Source: Agapetus fuscipes (lineage: Eukaryota > Arthropoda > Insecta > Trichoptera > Glossosomatidae). Taken from it: a stretch of 64,000 bases of DNA. Shown piece by piece: positions 21,520 through 32,664 of this stretch. Numbering within the stretch: the stretch's first letter is position 1; every line of letters begins with the position of its first letter. Below the pieces are notes generated by a model. The model was given only the letters and a program-made list of their open reading frames with translations, was not told the DNA's origin and did not search any database. The stretch lies in contig OX637332.1 in NCBI GenBank assembly GCA_951799405.1, forward strand, positions 15,939,001 through 16,003,000, read 5' to 3'. A program made the translations under genes and the position numbers.

Positions 21520-23555
21520 GCGTTCACAATACAGCTCTTTCGATGTCCAAAATCAATATGCAACAACGACTATTACAGCGGCTTCCAGATTGTACTTTTT
21601 GATTCGAATAGATTTTGCTCAAGTCAATGCACTGAAATTTGTGGAGGCAAAAAATCCTAGAGGTAAAGTTACTCCCCATTTCTTATAGAGAATATTTTTT
21701 TTTCTATAAGTACCTAAATTCTTTTAAGATGATTGAAAATATCTGGACTTCATCAAAATGCTGAGATTTAAAAAAAATGCCTAATGCTAGTTTGTCATTT
21801 ACATAGATATGAAAGAATTTTTGTCCAATGTTTATGTTTACCTACTTTAGGGTCAAAAAATGATGTAGATACTTGTTTGCTGTTTTAGCAAAAATGTACT
21901 TAACTACTGAACTGAATTTAATTAAGACTCATTTCAATTATTTTGTTTGGTTTCTTTGATGGTTTTTAACAAATGTAAAAAAAAATACAGTGCAAAAGAA
22001 AACTTTTTTCTTCTTTGTTTTAACTAATGCATATTTTAATCAAACAGATTGTATTTAAAAATTTATAGATTTTTGATGTAATATTTCCTTCTTCAATAAC
22101 TGTTAAAATTAGTTCGAAAAAAAAATTACAATAATCATTGTTTGAGTTTATATGTTTTTTTAACAGTACTTCATTATAAATAGATGAACTCAATGCGTAA
22201 AATATCTAACCAAAATAAATCAAAATGCCGAAATAAAAGTAGGAGAGAGAAAAGAAGAACATTGATAATGTAAGTCAGAGTTAAAGTTCAAGATTATAAT
22301 ATAACAATATAAATACAGCTTTATAAAAGTATATCTTCTATAATTTAACCAAAATGTTGTCTCGAAAATCCATCATCAAAAAGTGAGTTCACAAGGAGAT
22401 TTTGAAATTTAGCGCCTCAGGAAATAGAACGGTTTACAGATTTACAGCTGCAAGAATGGAGGGAAGTTACCATTTTCAAAGTTAACTTTTATATACCTAC
22501 ATCTCACGTACCAGGGTTGTACTACATTTTGTGAATCATAAAATATTGTATTTATTACGACATAAAGCCACGAGTGCAGCCCTTTGTTACATGACCTCTC
22601 AAAAATTATGAAAACTTTACGTAGGATAATTTGAAAAAAGTAATTTTCGGCTAAAATAAATCAAAATATCTATAACGAATTATATAAGTTTCATAAGTAT
22701 ATCAAATGCCACACAAAATAAACACAATGAGACGTTTTATCATATTTTGTTTCCTTTTATTGTAATATGAAGAATTGAAAAATTGCAAATTAGTAGGCAG
22801 GTACTTCTCGCAAGAGGTAGTTTTAATTAATAATATTTACTTAATGGCTTTTGTTGTCATTTTTTTATTGTAATTAAAAGTCAAAAACCCACACGACGTT
22901 CCGCACGTTTAATAATAAAGAGAAATAACTCGAAAATTGGGAAAATCTAGATTTTGTAATAAAACCATTGACTTACTAATATATAGACCGCGTGTCTCCT
23001 ACAAAAGGAACATACAAATATGGACCCAACTCAACGAGAGTAAATTAACGAAAGTACAAGATTTATCACAAATAGGTATAAACTTGTAGTGCACAAATTT
23101 TTTTTTTTTTGCATCTTCAGCCTTGTGTTTAAAGCTTTATTGTTCATCTAATAGCTCGTTTAAACATTACGAGCGAGGTAAATATACTTTTGTCTCGCTC
23201 TGCCCACAGGATGAAACCAATGGATGCTACGAAATATTATTTTTGTGATAATGTAAAGCACCATACATAACATGATTTTTTCTTGTTATGGGTGTGAACA
23301 ATAATATTAAATCACTTAAAAACCATACATGTATGTACAGACCTTTTACGAGAATAACGGTAAAACATGGCTCTTGCAAAAAATGGTACCAGAGCCGATT
23401 CAGGGTAAGAATACATAATAAAACAAAAAATATTTTAATATTTAATTATGAAAAATCAAAATATAAGTTGTATATGGTTACAGGACGAGTCAAATTTATT
23501 AATGTACAACCAATTTCGAAAACATGATTTAATTTTAATACTAAAAAAACAAATT
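21520..23555. other. AT-rich noncoding DNA, nothing recognised
   Basis: No protein family is evident in the short frames and no repeat is visible. Confidence 0.4.
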
Positions 23556-23683
23556 TCCGTGACTTATAGGGTATGAGGCTGACCACCCATACTGTAAAAA
23601 ATGGTTCACTTTGCCAATGTCACCCCTGTTTCATTTAAGGCTAGGATTTTATTTATAAGCATTCAGCATTTGTAAGCGCGAAC

Positions 23684-24967
23684 TAGGGCATGGAATACCG
23701 GAATAATTTTCATACCGGTATTGATACCGATATTGAAATTTCCAATACCGGTATACCGAAATTTCGGTATTTTTTCGGTATTTTATTAAATACTGCTAAT
23801 TACTGGTTAAATGATGCCAAAAACGATGAGTAAGTCATTAAAGCAGTTTTCTAAGCTATTTGTCAAGAACACTCGAACTATTGATCAACTCAGTAAAAAC
23901 CATTTATTGAGTTATTATAGTTAAGGATATATTAAATAAAATACGTTATTGAATCCAAGAATTATTTAAGTTGTTTTAAAGGCACAAACATTACAATTAA
24001 ATTGGTATTAAAATCAGTCTTACTCTCTAATTATATGAAATCGTGCAACGAGAATTTCTTATATAGCGTACATAAGTTAAAACAAAATCAAATTGTGTTA
24101 CTTTCTTAAATAAACCAAAATATAGGCGCAGGCGCAATTAACTTAAGTTTATTTTTCAGTCAGATCGCGTTTGTTGGAAAATCGTGCGAAGAAAACATAA
24201 CGCGTCCAAACTTGCGTCGTTGAGAGATGATCTTATTTTGTTACATAATGTAACTTACAGCTGAAAATGCCCTTTCTGACTCAACGCTCGTCGGTGGAAT
24301 GCTTAAGAGGTACTTGTAAGCTACGTCCAAAAATCTGCCTCTAGTACCTCCATTTTCATACAATGTCATTTCAATACGAATCAATGTTTGAATATTATCT
24401 TCTTCTTCCTCTCCGATCTGGCCAACCTGGGATCTGTTTTGATTTGTGGTCATAGATTGAGGGAGGGGTGGAGCGTAGATCATAGTGCCCGGATGCCCAA
24501 AAAGAACCGTGCGAGAGGTTTAATACTAATCCAATGTATGAGAGAGAGAGAAAGATGTATGATATAGCGCTTACGTACTTACGTATCGTCTTGTGTTGTG
24601 TTCGAGCGTGCGCGCGTGCCGGTAGCAGTTAATTGTAGAAGTAAAACATTAGACGAACAACTGAAAGCGATATCATTAAATACCAACTAGATACTATTAA
24701 GCATGCAGAATTTTGCGTAGTTGATATTGATGATTTTTTCTAATAATCGTGATTCATCTCATATGAAAACTCATCTGAAGTATAAACAACACTGTGAACC
24801 ATATAAATCGAGCGTTCTGCATAGTTTTTAAACACCTTTGCAATAATAATTGATATTTTTTTACGAAAAACCTAAATACCGGTATTTTATCCTCAAATAC
24901 CGGTTTCAAAATACCGAAAATAACAGTTGGTATACCGGTATTTCGGTATACCGGTATCCATGCCCTA
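23684..24967 (-). mobile_element. hAT DNA transposon, 1.28 kb, internally deleted
   Basis: Terminal inverted repeats TAGGGCATGGAATACCGG (23684) and its near complement ending CCGGTATCCATGCCCTA (24967) are flanked by an 8-bp duplication, GCGCGAAC at 23676-23683 and GCGTGAAC at 24968-24975 (one mismatch). An 8-bp duplication and TAGGG-type ends are typical of hAT elements. Both subterminal regions hold many copies of the palindrome ATACCGGTAT, which could be transposase-binding sites. The only coding remnant is the C-terminal dimerisation part of the transposase on the minus strand. At 1.28 kb it is too short to be autonomous. Confidence 0.92.
24241..24483 (-). pseudogene. hAT transposase C-terminal remnant
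   Basis: An open frame on the minus strand ends with LLSIPPTSVESERAFSAVSY, the signature of the hAT C-terminal dimerisation domain (SxxxERxFS). Ahead of it is an acidic stretch, GEEEEDN. The RNase H-like catalytic core and the BED-type zinc finger are absent, so the peptide cannot be a working transposase. Confidence 0.85.
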
Positions 24968-25060
24968 GCGTGAACTGCACTTTTTGGTTTGTGGGTATGC
25001 ATTTGATATGAGTTTTTAATGTAAATATATATTTGCAACTTAGATTGTAGAATATAGAAA

Positions 25061-26340
25061 GGTTACAAAGTGAATGCCTCATCAATTAAAGATTTTATTA
25101 TTTTAATTTTAAAAATAATACGACTCTTTTAAAATTGTAACCACATTAATTTAGATGAAATAATCGAGGAATCCACTTGCAAACCACTTTTAGTTTAAAA
25201 AAAAGTTTTTTTTGCAATGCCTGTCGTTGCATTGGATTTAAAAAAATGTTATTCTGTATTTTATTGTACTATTTCAAAACTCGCTAAGTTTCGTATAATT
25301 TGAGTTGTTATAATTTGAACTGTCAAATATCATAGCGACTTTTGCAAGAGTATACCGTATTAAGCCTCATTTTTTTTGTACATATATTCCATTTATTAGT
25401 CGAAGAATTCCTAAAATTATCATTTTTGTGCCACTTTGTTTTTTAGTAGTCAGTGGAAAATATTTTTCAAGAGGCTCGATTATTTCGAGTACAGCCCTGG
25501 GCGCTGTTGTCCCTTTCTTTCACACGGTAGAACACTATCTTTAAAGTAGGCGCACTCTTCTAGCACTCGCCTGTCAATACTTCGTACAAAATATAAATAA
25601 AACGTTAATAAGCGTATTAAAAACATAAATTTACATGTGAAATGTGATTTCATCCATTTATTTTACTTTTACGGACCTATTTTTGCGCCCTTTCACACAG
25701 AAAACCACTTTTAACGAGATGTTCACGATCCGAGCGCTGGAGAAATAATGAGACCAAAACCGAGCATTACAAATTGCACGCGGATCGAGGTTCAGCGCTT
25801 CAGTCCAAAAAAAAGGGGACATTATTTTGGCCTGGACTTCATCTCTATACCTTTATAACTCTATGAATAAAACGCAAGAAAAATGCGAGAAGAATGCGTA
25901 GAATGCGACAGCCGTTCAATTTGGACGAATATGACCGAGATAAAACATCGGCCGCCTTTTTCATCCCATACAAGTTGTACTGGGTGTCTGAACTTCAAAG
26001 ACGTTTTCCCAACATTCATGTTTTTTGAGTTATTGCTCTTTATTATTAAACGTGCGATTCAATAGTTGAGCATAATAAAGATTTCATATTGTGGTGGGAA
26101 GCTCAGTACCACAAACAAACAGTATTGAAATCATGGAGTCAATGATTGAAATCTATTTGTCTCTCTCTAGCAACCTGTCAAGAACAGGAGTCGGCAACCT
26201 GCGGCTCTTTGGATCTTATTTTATCAACAACAACAAAAAACTCAAACATCGTTCTGGGTGTCTATTCACGATAGGGGATAGAGAAGACTCATTTCGATTT
26301 TCCCCGAAAAAGCAATAAATGATATTGTGAGGCACAATAC
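25061..26340. other. Noncoding DNA with one possible hAT-type terminus
   Basis: No gene is recognised. At 26186-26210 the text CAGGAGTCGGCAACCTGCGG resembles a common terminal inverted repeat of hAT elements, but I cannot find its partner. A poly-A-flanked block, AAAAGGGGACATTATTTTGGCC, lies near 25810. Confidence 0.35.
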
Positions 26341-26344
26341 CTTT

Positions 26345-26705
26345 AAGAAGTTATTTCTCGGAAAGCAAGTCAGTATTGTATTGGAATGACATCCTTAGCA
26401 AGGAATACAAGGTATTTGTATGCCTTTTTTCTAGCAACCCGGCTGGGTGATGACACAATATTGTCAATGTCAATTAGCATTGTTTCATGGCAGAAGCACT
26501 TAATAATCTGAGCCATGAACAATAAGGTCCAAACGTTTTTTAATTTGAAACTTTTTTCTCGGCGAATAAAATAATAACAGTCTTGTATGAGTATCACCGC
26601 CATCCTTAGCAACCAATAACAAAATATAAAATTTAGCATTACACTCTTCGCAAATGTTTTGCGACAAATCACCAATTGAAGTAAATAATTCAATACGCAA
26701 ATTAG
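26345..26705. repeat. 360-bp dispersed repeat, also in the arms of the 27.7-30.0 kb palindrome
   Basis: The sequence from AGTATTGTATTGGAATGACA to CAATTGAAGTAAATAATTCAATACGC recurs in the same orientation at about 28990-29352 and inverted at about 28222-28565. Features include AGCAACCCGGCTGGGTGATG and GTTTTGCGACAAATCACC. On the minus strand it has a short open frame beginning MRIELFTSIGDLSQNICEEC, kept in all three copies. It matches no family I know. Confidence 0.75.
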
Positions 26706-26732
26706 TCTAAGAGCTAGACGTATGAAACCTTA

Positions 26733-26981
26733 CCTCATCGACTACCAGGCAGAGACATGGTCAGGCTGGTAGTTTGCATCGAGTACATGATTTTTTCACA
26801 GATCTGCCTTTTCCTATCCTGGAGCGTTTTGGATGCGGCCTCTTCAAAGAGGCCCAAAAAATGGTGCAAACTACCTCATCGACTACCAGGCAGAGACTAG
26901 TAAAAACTAATGTTCCATATTAATTACCTGCTTTTTGCATAAAAAAAATATTCCAAACCTGGAGCGTTTTGAATGCGGCCA
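26733..26981 (+). repeat. Tandem duplication, 140-bp period
   Basis: ACCTCATCGACTACCAGGCA at about 26733 recurs at about 26872, and CCTGGAGCGTTTTGGATGCG at about 26819 recurs at about 26959 as CCTGGAGCGTTTTGAATGCG. Both pairs are about 140 bp apart. The unit also holds the hairpin-like GAGGCCCAAAAAATG next to GCGGCCTCTTCAAAGAGGCC. The family is unknown. Confidence 0.75.
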
Positions 26982-26999
26982 TTTTTTTGTAAATTATAA

Positions 27000-27550
27000 A
27001 AAACGATCTTTTGAAGTTAGTTGTATCAGCCATGGAAATAAAGTAAAAATATATCATACTACATACATTACTTGTAGTAAGAGGATAAACATACTACAAA
27101 TTTGTATTTCCAACCCTTCTTGTTCAGGAGAAAGGGGGGTAAAATGTTATTGTGTACAATATATTTAATAACTCAGAAACAAAAAAAAAAGATATTTTTT
27201 TACGTCAAATATAAGAACATAAATTTTTATACAATAATGACTTCTTACATATTCTTGCTATCTGCTGTAGTTTCAGAGCATTTTCCAAAAAACTTTACGG
27301 CAGTTCCCGTTTTTGGTTGAAAATTTGGTTTGAACGCTTTATAAAAAAATACCATTACCTAGAAGATTAAGTTTCCTTAAAAATTGTATGAATATTTACT
27401 ATTTTATTGTGAAAGGATTGTATGTTATAGCGGTTTAACTTTTGTAACGTATTTTGATGGTTGTAAATAAGTACCTACCTATCTAGCACGAGTATATGCG
27501 TAATATTATGATGATTTCATATTGTCTCATAATATCACGCAAAATATGTT
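27000..27550. other. AT-rich noncoding DNA, nothing recognised
   Basis: Only short frames without family resemblance. Confidence 0.4.
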
Positions 27551-27552
27551 AT

Positions 27553-27683
27553 GGGGCTTCCACACGCTTGCCAACCCATCTCAAGTCAAGCGCACAGTGT
27601 GACTAATTTTGTCCAGCTAGCATGTTCTAGACGACACACTGTGCGCTTGACTTGAGATGGGTTGGCAAGCGTGTGGAAGCCCC
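27553..27683. repeat. Perfect 49-bp inverted repeat (hairpin, 33-nt loop)
   Basis: The arm GGGGCTTCCACACGCTTGCC... (27553-27601) is exactly complementary to 27635-27683. The loop is ACTAATTTTGTCCAGCTAGC plus 13 more bases. No mismatch was found over 49 bp. It ends two to three bases before the left arm of the large palindrome. It may be a MITE with long terminal repeats or a hairpin RNA source. Flanking duplication is unclear: ATGTTAT precedes it and TTTAGAA follows. Confidence 0.92.
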
Positions 27684-27979
27684 TTTAGAACGAGGCGTTC
27701 GCGCCAGTAGGCTCTTGGCTGGGGAACCGGAAATACATGAATGGTGGTAAATTTAAATTGGCTGCAAGGCGGTAAATTTAAATTTGGTCACAGTTTGAAA
27801 ACATTAATCAGTAATCTTAGTATGAAAATTGCGGCAAATTTTAATTGGCGGTAGTTTGGTAATAGAATCGTAACATTTTACATCTTTTATCTAAGCACAC
27901 AATTAAAAGAGCACAAAAATTTGGCAAGGTGACATAAATAATTGACAACTTTATCCTAACCTCACTTTACACAAAAACA

Positions 27980-28200
27980 TGACTGAAAAAAGTAAAAGAC
28001 TGACAAAGTATGTATACAAAGAAAGTGTGAAAGGAAAAAGAGGAAAGGAACGACCGAGAAAAGTATGGAGTGATCAGATTGAGGAGATTGTGAAAGAATG
28101 GGATATCCAAAGTGTTATTTATTTATTTATTTATTAAGGATAGGAAAAAATGGAGGCAGCTCTGCAGACCTAGCGGAATGGCGACAGAGTTACAGTTACA
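27980..28200 (+). mobile_element. LINE-2 3' fragment (left arm of palindrome)
   Basis: The sequence encodes the LINE-2 C-terminal stretch SKRLTKYVYKESVKGKRGKE and RPRKVWSDQIEEIVKEWDIQ, is then interrupted by a TTTA repeat, and resumes at DRKKWRQLC, ending GGCGACAGAGTTACAGTTACA, the (GTTACA)n tail. It is non-functional. Confidence 0.8.
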
Positions 28201-28721
28201 TGATATGAGTGTTATGTTTGCGTATTGAATTATTTACTTCAGTTGGTGATTTGTCGCAAAACATTTGCGAAGAGTGTAATGCTAAATTTCATATTTTGTT
28301 ATTGGTTGCTAAGGGTGGCGGTTACCCATACAAGACTGACATTTATTCGCCGAGAAAAAAGTTACAAATTAAAAAATGTTCGGACCTTATTGTTCAAGGC
28401 TCATGTTTCGACCAGATTATATAAATACTTATGCCATGAAACAAAAAAATAAATAAAAAGGTCAGCACGTGTCATCACCCAGCCGGGTTGCTAGAAAAAA
28501 GGCATACAAATACCTTGTATTGCTTGCTAAGGATGTCATTCCAATAGTTCCAATACAATACTGACGTTTGCTCGCCGAGAAAAAAGTTCCAAATTTAAAA
28601 ATGTTTGGACTTCATTGGCTGATAAAATGTGTGGGGGAGTGGAGGATTAAAAAAGACTTCGCACATTTCAACTAGGGAGGGGGGGGGAAGGGGAACTATA
28701 ATTATCTATAATCTAAGTTGC

Positions 28722-28872
28722 AAAGATATTTTTGAGGTTTGGATTTTATTTGTAAGTACCGACACATTCAGAATTTGTAAGCGCGAACTACACGTGTTTG
28801 TTTGTGGGCATGCATTTGATATGCGCTTTAAATGTTAATATATCTTTGCAATTTAGATTAAAGATTATTATA
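28722..28872 (+). repeat. LINE-1 3'-end fragment at the palindrome centre
   Basis: The segment TTTGAGGTTTGGATTTTATT...TGTTTGTGGGCATGCATTTG and the tail TTTAGATTAAAGATTATTATAG match the last 150 bp of LINE-1. The terminal 30 bp also appears inverted at 28703-28733, so the palindrome axis lies in the LINE tail. Confidence 0.85.
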
Positions 28873-29389
28873 GATCCCCCCCCCTCTAATTGAAATGTGC
28901 GAAATCTTTTTTAATCCCCACACATTTTATCAGCCAATGAAGTCCAAACATTTTTAAATTTGGAACTTTTTTCTCGGCAAGCAAACGTCAGTATTGTATT
29001 GGAATGACATCCTTAGCAAGCAATACAAGGTATTTGTATGCCTTTTTTCTAGCAACCCGGCTGGGTGATGACACAATATTGTTAATGTCAATTAACGTGC
29101 TGACCTTATAATTTTATTTTTGTTTCATGGCATAAGTACTTATATAATTTGGTCGAAACATAAGCCTTGAGCAATAAGGTCCGAACGTTTTTTAATTTGA
29201 AACTTTTTCTCAGAGAATAAAATAATAACAGTCTTGTATGAGTATCACCGCCATCCTTAGCAACCAATAACAAAATATGAAATTTAGCATTACACTCTTC
29301 GCAAATGTTTTGCGACAAATCACCAACTAAAGTAAATAATTCAATACGCAAACATTACACTCATATCATGTAACTGTAACTCTGTTGCC

Positions 29390-29645
29390 ATTCCGCTAGG
29401 GGTGGCCAGAGCCTCTGCAGAGCTGCCTCTATTTTTTCCTATCCTTACATACCCCTTTCAATTCATTCATATCCATCACCTTTTTCATGCATTTTCTTCT
29501 TTTACGCTCACTTTGTATATCCCATTCTTTCACAATCTCCTCAATCTGATCACTCCATACTTTTCTCGGTCGTCCCTTCCCTCTTTTTCCTTTCACACTT
29601 TCTTTGTATACATACTTTGTCAGTCTTTTACTTTTTTCAGTCATG
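29390..29645 (-). mobile_element. LINE-2 3' fragment (right arm of palindrome)
   Basis: The minus strand encodes SKRLTKYVYKESVKGKRGKG then RPRKVWSDQIEEIVKEWDIQ, SERKRRKCMKKVMDMNELKG and VCKDRKK, the basic C-terminal end of the LINE-2 protein, followed by the (GTTACA)-type tail at about 29365-29385. It is less damaged than the left arm. Confidence 0.82.
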
Positions 29646-29969
29646 TTTTTGTGTAAAGTGAGGTTAGGATAAAGTTGTCAATTATTTATGTCACCTTGCC
29701 AAATTTTTGTGCTCTTTTAATTGTGTGCTTAGATAAAAGATGTAAAATGTTACGATTCTATTACCAAACTACCGCCAATTAAAATTTGCCGCAATTAAAA
29801 TAAGGGCTTTAAGTAAAACCACAAGATTTTCATACTAAGATTACTGATTAATGTTTTCAAACTGTGACCATATTTAAATTTACCGCCTTGCAGCCAATTT
29901 AAATTTACCACCATTCATGTATTTCCGGTTCCCTAGCCAAGAGCCTACTGGCGCGAACGCCTCGTAAGT

Positions 29970-30598
29970 AAAACCAAGTAAAACCATTTGTTCCACGCAT
30001 AGGTTTCGCACATGTACTCTGTTAAGTTGGTACCAACGGCCCACATTGACCATAGACACTTTTCAATAATCATCATCTTCCTCAGTTTTCAAATGTCAGC
30101 TTTGACATTACGTCGGTACGTTCGCTGTCTGAGATAAAACTCAAACATTATAATCAATCCACGTTATTTTACCTTAAAAACCATACCAACTGATGAATTA
30201 TAACATAACGTGAATTGTGTGTTTCAAATTTTATTATTAGCGCTATGTGTCATACATTTCAAACATATTAATCCTGTATTAGACGAGTGTCTTGTGACGC
30301 TAATCATTTTGTACAATAACAAAGTAATTGATGGCAGCATAATATAAATACATGAAATTATTGAACGCTATAAAACCAAATAACTATTTATTATACCTTG
30401 GTTCAGCTGAAACGAGAAAAAGTCATTCATACGCCGAATCCAGAAGCTACATTTTACAAGGTAGGAAGCTTAAAAAAATCAAAATATTTGTTTTATTTCT
30501 CTCACTGTATTTTGATTCTATTATCAGAGGATTTTGTTTCAAATCTTCATAATGATGCTCATTTTTAAAATACTTCAATTTTATCCGATTAGTGAGCT
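29970..30598. other. Noncoding DNA, nothing recognised
   Basis: No family resemblance in the frames. The repeat GTAAGTAAAACCAAGTAAAACC lies just outside the palindrome and resembles the 30-bp insert in its right arm. Confidence 0.4.
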
Positions 30599-30599
30599 T

Positions 30600-30750
30600 C
30601 CATAATCTAAGTTGCTAAGATATATTGGCATTTAAGACTCATTTAATTCATGCCCACAAGCAGGTGCATGTAAGTCCTCGCTAAAACATGCTGCATGTGT
30701 ACATTTAAAATAAACCAAATCTCATATAAACAACACTTCAATGCTGAAAA
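30600..30750 (-). repeat. LINE-1 3'-end copy, decayed
   Basis: The plus-strand text CATAATCTAAGTTGCTAAGA, GACTCATTTAATTCATGCCC and ACATGCTGCATGTGTACATT follows the reverse complement of the LINE-1 end. The first half of the unit is lost. Confidence 0.75.
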
Positions 30751-30919
30751 TCCCACTGCTTAGGTAGATATATTGAACATAATTTATTAGATAGGTACTT
30801 ACCTTCATATTCTTTGCTCCTGTAAGTTTTATTTATATTTATGTAGCTACCAGTATGTATATGTTATCTGTTGTTTTTACATACTTAGAAAGAATGTATT
30901 TTTTTCTTTGATCAACCAT

Positions 30920-31115
30920 CCCATAAAGCTTGGTTTCAAGTTGACTACCTTTACCTATTGTAAAAAATGTTTCACTTTTACCAATGCTAGCTTTAGAAAA
31001 AGTTCTTTTTGTGTCTTTTTGTATTAACAATTATGAAAGTGCGAATTTACGAGTATTTGCTTGTGCATATGGATCTTAAATGTCTATATATTTTGCAACA
31101 TAGATAATACTTTAT
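30920..31115 (+). repeat. LINE-1 3'-end copy, decayed
   Basis: TTGGTTTCAAGTTGACTACC, then TGTAAAAAATGTTTCACTTT and, at the end, TTTTGCAACATAGATAATAC follow the LINE-1 unit with many changes. Confidence 0.65.
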
Positions 31116-31499
31116 ATTTATTCTCCACTGATCAGTGATTATAAAAAGGTAAATATAACATGTTGAAATAAAAGTAATAATAATAGTTGGAAAAAATATA
31201 GTTTAATTAATATTAGAAAAAGTCATTCCTAGGTTGTATCAACATTTATTTCTTACATAATTAAAAATATAATCTCCTTCCAAGATAATTTTGTATGAGA
31301 GCTTATCAAAAGGCACTTTGCTCTATTCCTACATTTGTAAGTACCTTAGGTGATTGTAGTATCTACTTAAGTATGTACAATTACATAACATGTATTTACT
31401 TACAATATTTGTCAGTAAATAGGGACGTTTTTCGATATTTATTTTAATTATATTATTTGTATCAAGTCTGCTTTGGATTATTGTTTTTTTTTTAATTCC

Positions 31500-31600
31500 A
31501 AAAAGCTGATGAATGATATATGCAAGGACAGAAAAAAGTGGAAACACATCTGCGGAAGTACCGGCCATCCCTAGTGAAACGGGGCAGGATACAGTACAAT
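31500..31600 (+). mobile_element. LINE-2 3' fragment, decayed
   Basis: AGCTGATGAATGATATATGC, AAGGACAGAAAAAAGTGG and GGAAGTACCGGCCATCCCTA correspond to the ELKEVCKDRKKW...CRGSGHP end of LINE-2. The tail reads GGGGCAGGATACAGTACA. Confidence 0.7.
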
Positions 31601-31647
31601 AGAAAAAAGTGGCATGGAGTTTTTGTGATTATTTTATTATTATTATT

Positions 31648-31795
31648 ATTAGGAACTGGATTTGGAGAGACTCTTTAAAAGACGTCTCAACTCTCAAGAC
31701 TCACCTCTTCGTCCCATCATATGGACAAGCGCCTTTACAGTGACACACTGTCATAAAAGGCGCTATATAAACTTTGTATTAATAATAATAATTCT
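31648..31795 (+). mobile_element. L2/CR1-like LINE 3' end
   Basis: The text GACTCTTTAAAAGACGTCTC and CTCAAGACTCACCTCTTCGT encodes the typical LINE end FKxRLKTHLF with frameshifts. It ends GTCATAAAAGGCGCTATATA and a tail TTAATAATAATAATTC. The (TAA/AAT)n tail and wording are typical of CR1/L2 elements. It is heavily 5'-truncated. Confidence 0.75.
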
Positions 31796-31799
31796 TATT

Positions 31800-32147
31800 T
31801 TGTTTTCTTGTTTTTTATCATTGAACGAAAAGTTTCGCTTAAAAGGTCAAAAATTGCAGACGGAAATATTAACATGAATTATGTTTATTTATCATCCAAA
31901 AATATTTCATATCCATTATTTATTTTGCTTTGGTCCTGTTTTAATAGGTTTTTGGTTGGAAAATTAGAGTTGTAGATTTCTAGTGTGAAAAAAATCTAAA
32001 CAATTTGAAACATGAAATACAGAGAACATTTGAGGAAAATATATAATTGTTAAAGTGAAATTGGTTTTATGATTTAGTTTTTTTATGTCCATGTATATAT
32101 TGTTATTTATTGATTTAAAAAAAATGTAATTTGTCATGTATGTTCCT
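31800..32147. other. AT-rich noncoding DNA, nothing recognised
   Basis: No open frame or repeat of note. Confidence 0.4.
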
Positions 32148-32393
32148 TGACTTATAGGTTGTTATGCGGCTGACCACCCATACTGTAAAAATTGGTTCAC
32201 TTTGCCAATGTTACCCCTGTTTCAGGGAAGGACGGCAAGAGTTGCAAGGCATATGTTCATTTGAGATTGGGTTTTTATATTGTAGGTCCACATGCGGCAT
32301 GTGTTGGCGCGAAATTATACATATCTGCTTGTGGGAATGCATTTAATATAAATCTTAAATGATATATATCTTTGCAGCTTAGATTAGATTAGA
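32148..32393 (+). repeat. LINE-1 3'-end copy, well preserved
   Basis: Starts CCTTGACTTATAGGTTGTTA and ends CAGCTTAGATTAGATTAG. All blocks of the unit are in order. SINE-A follows at once, inserted in or at the tail. Confidence 0.9.
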
Positions 32394-32660
32394 ACCGAGA
32401 GGTCAGGTTCGAATCCCACCGAGGGTGTCAGAAATTATTTCCCGTTTCGGTATTTATTTCAAACCCAGAATGAAATACCGGCAAGGTTTACTCAGCTTTT
32501 ACAAGAAATGAGTAGCTACCAGCCCCCTGGGTAGCCGGGAAACCCGCCCTTCAACTGAAGTGGAGGCTAGGCCCCATATCTATAAAAATAAATAGTTTCC
32601 ACTCGCCGTATGCGGCCTCTTCGGGGAAAACGCAAAAAGTAACACCATATGTGAAGCTTA
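32394..32660 (+). repeat. SINE-A copy lacking the A box
   Basis: It begins in the middle of the tRNA-like head (AGGTCAGGTTCGAATCCCAC, the B box) and runs through TTTCCCGTTTCGGTATTTAT to CGGGGAAAACGCAAAAAGT. It is 5'-truncated and joined to a LINE-1 tail. Confidence 0.85.
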
Positions 32661-32664
32661 GTCA

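Larger units (their letters stand above)
23558..25060 (+). repeat. LINE-1 3'-end copy split by a hAT insertion
   Basis: The left half 23558-23683 runs from CGTGACTTATAGGGTATGAG to GTAAGCGCGAAC. The right half resumes at 24968 with GCGTGAACTGCACTTTTTGG and ends TTGCAACTTAGATTGTAGA near 25045. The two halves join in the consensus order, so the LINE fragment was there before the hAT element landed. Confidence 0.88.
27686..29966. repeat. 2.28-kb palindrome with LINE-1 tail in its loop
   Basis: The left arm (27686-28733) and right arm (28838-29966) are inverted copies. The outer ends are AACGAGGCGTTCGCGCCAGT at 27689 and its complement at the right end. Next comes the block around GGCTGCAAGGCGGTAAATTT, then a LINE-2 ORF end, then the 360-bp dispersed repeat, then a G-run/C-run. 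The loop of about 105 nt is the LINE-1 3' end. The arms differ by substitutions and two indels: about 30 bp near 29798-29827 in the right arm, and a missing LINE-2 segment replaced by a TTTATTTA run near 28110-28136 in the left arm. This is an inverted duplication or a large foldback element. Confidence 0.88.

Noticed and set aside
26186..26330. hAT-like end CAGGAGTCGGCAACC
   Set aside because: No inverted partner or 8-bp duplication could be found, so it is not called as an element.
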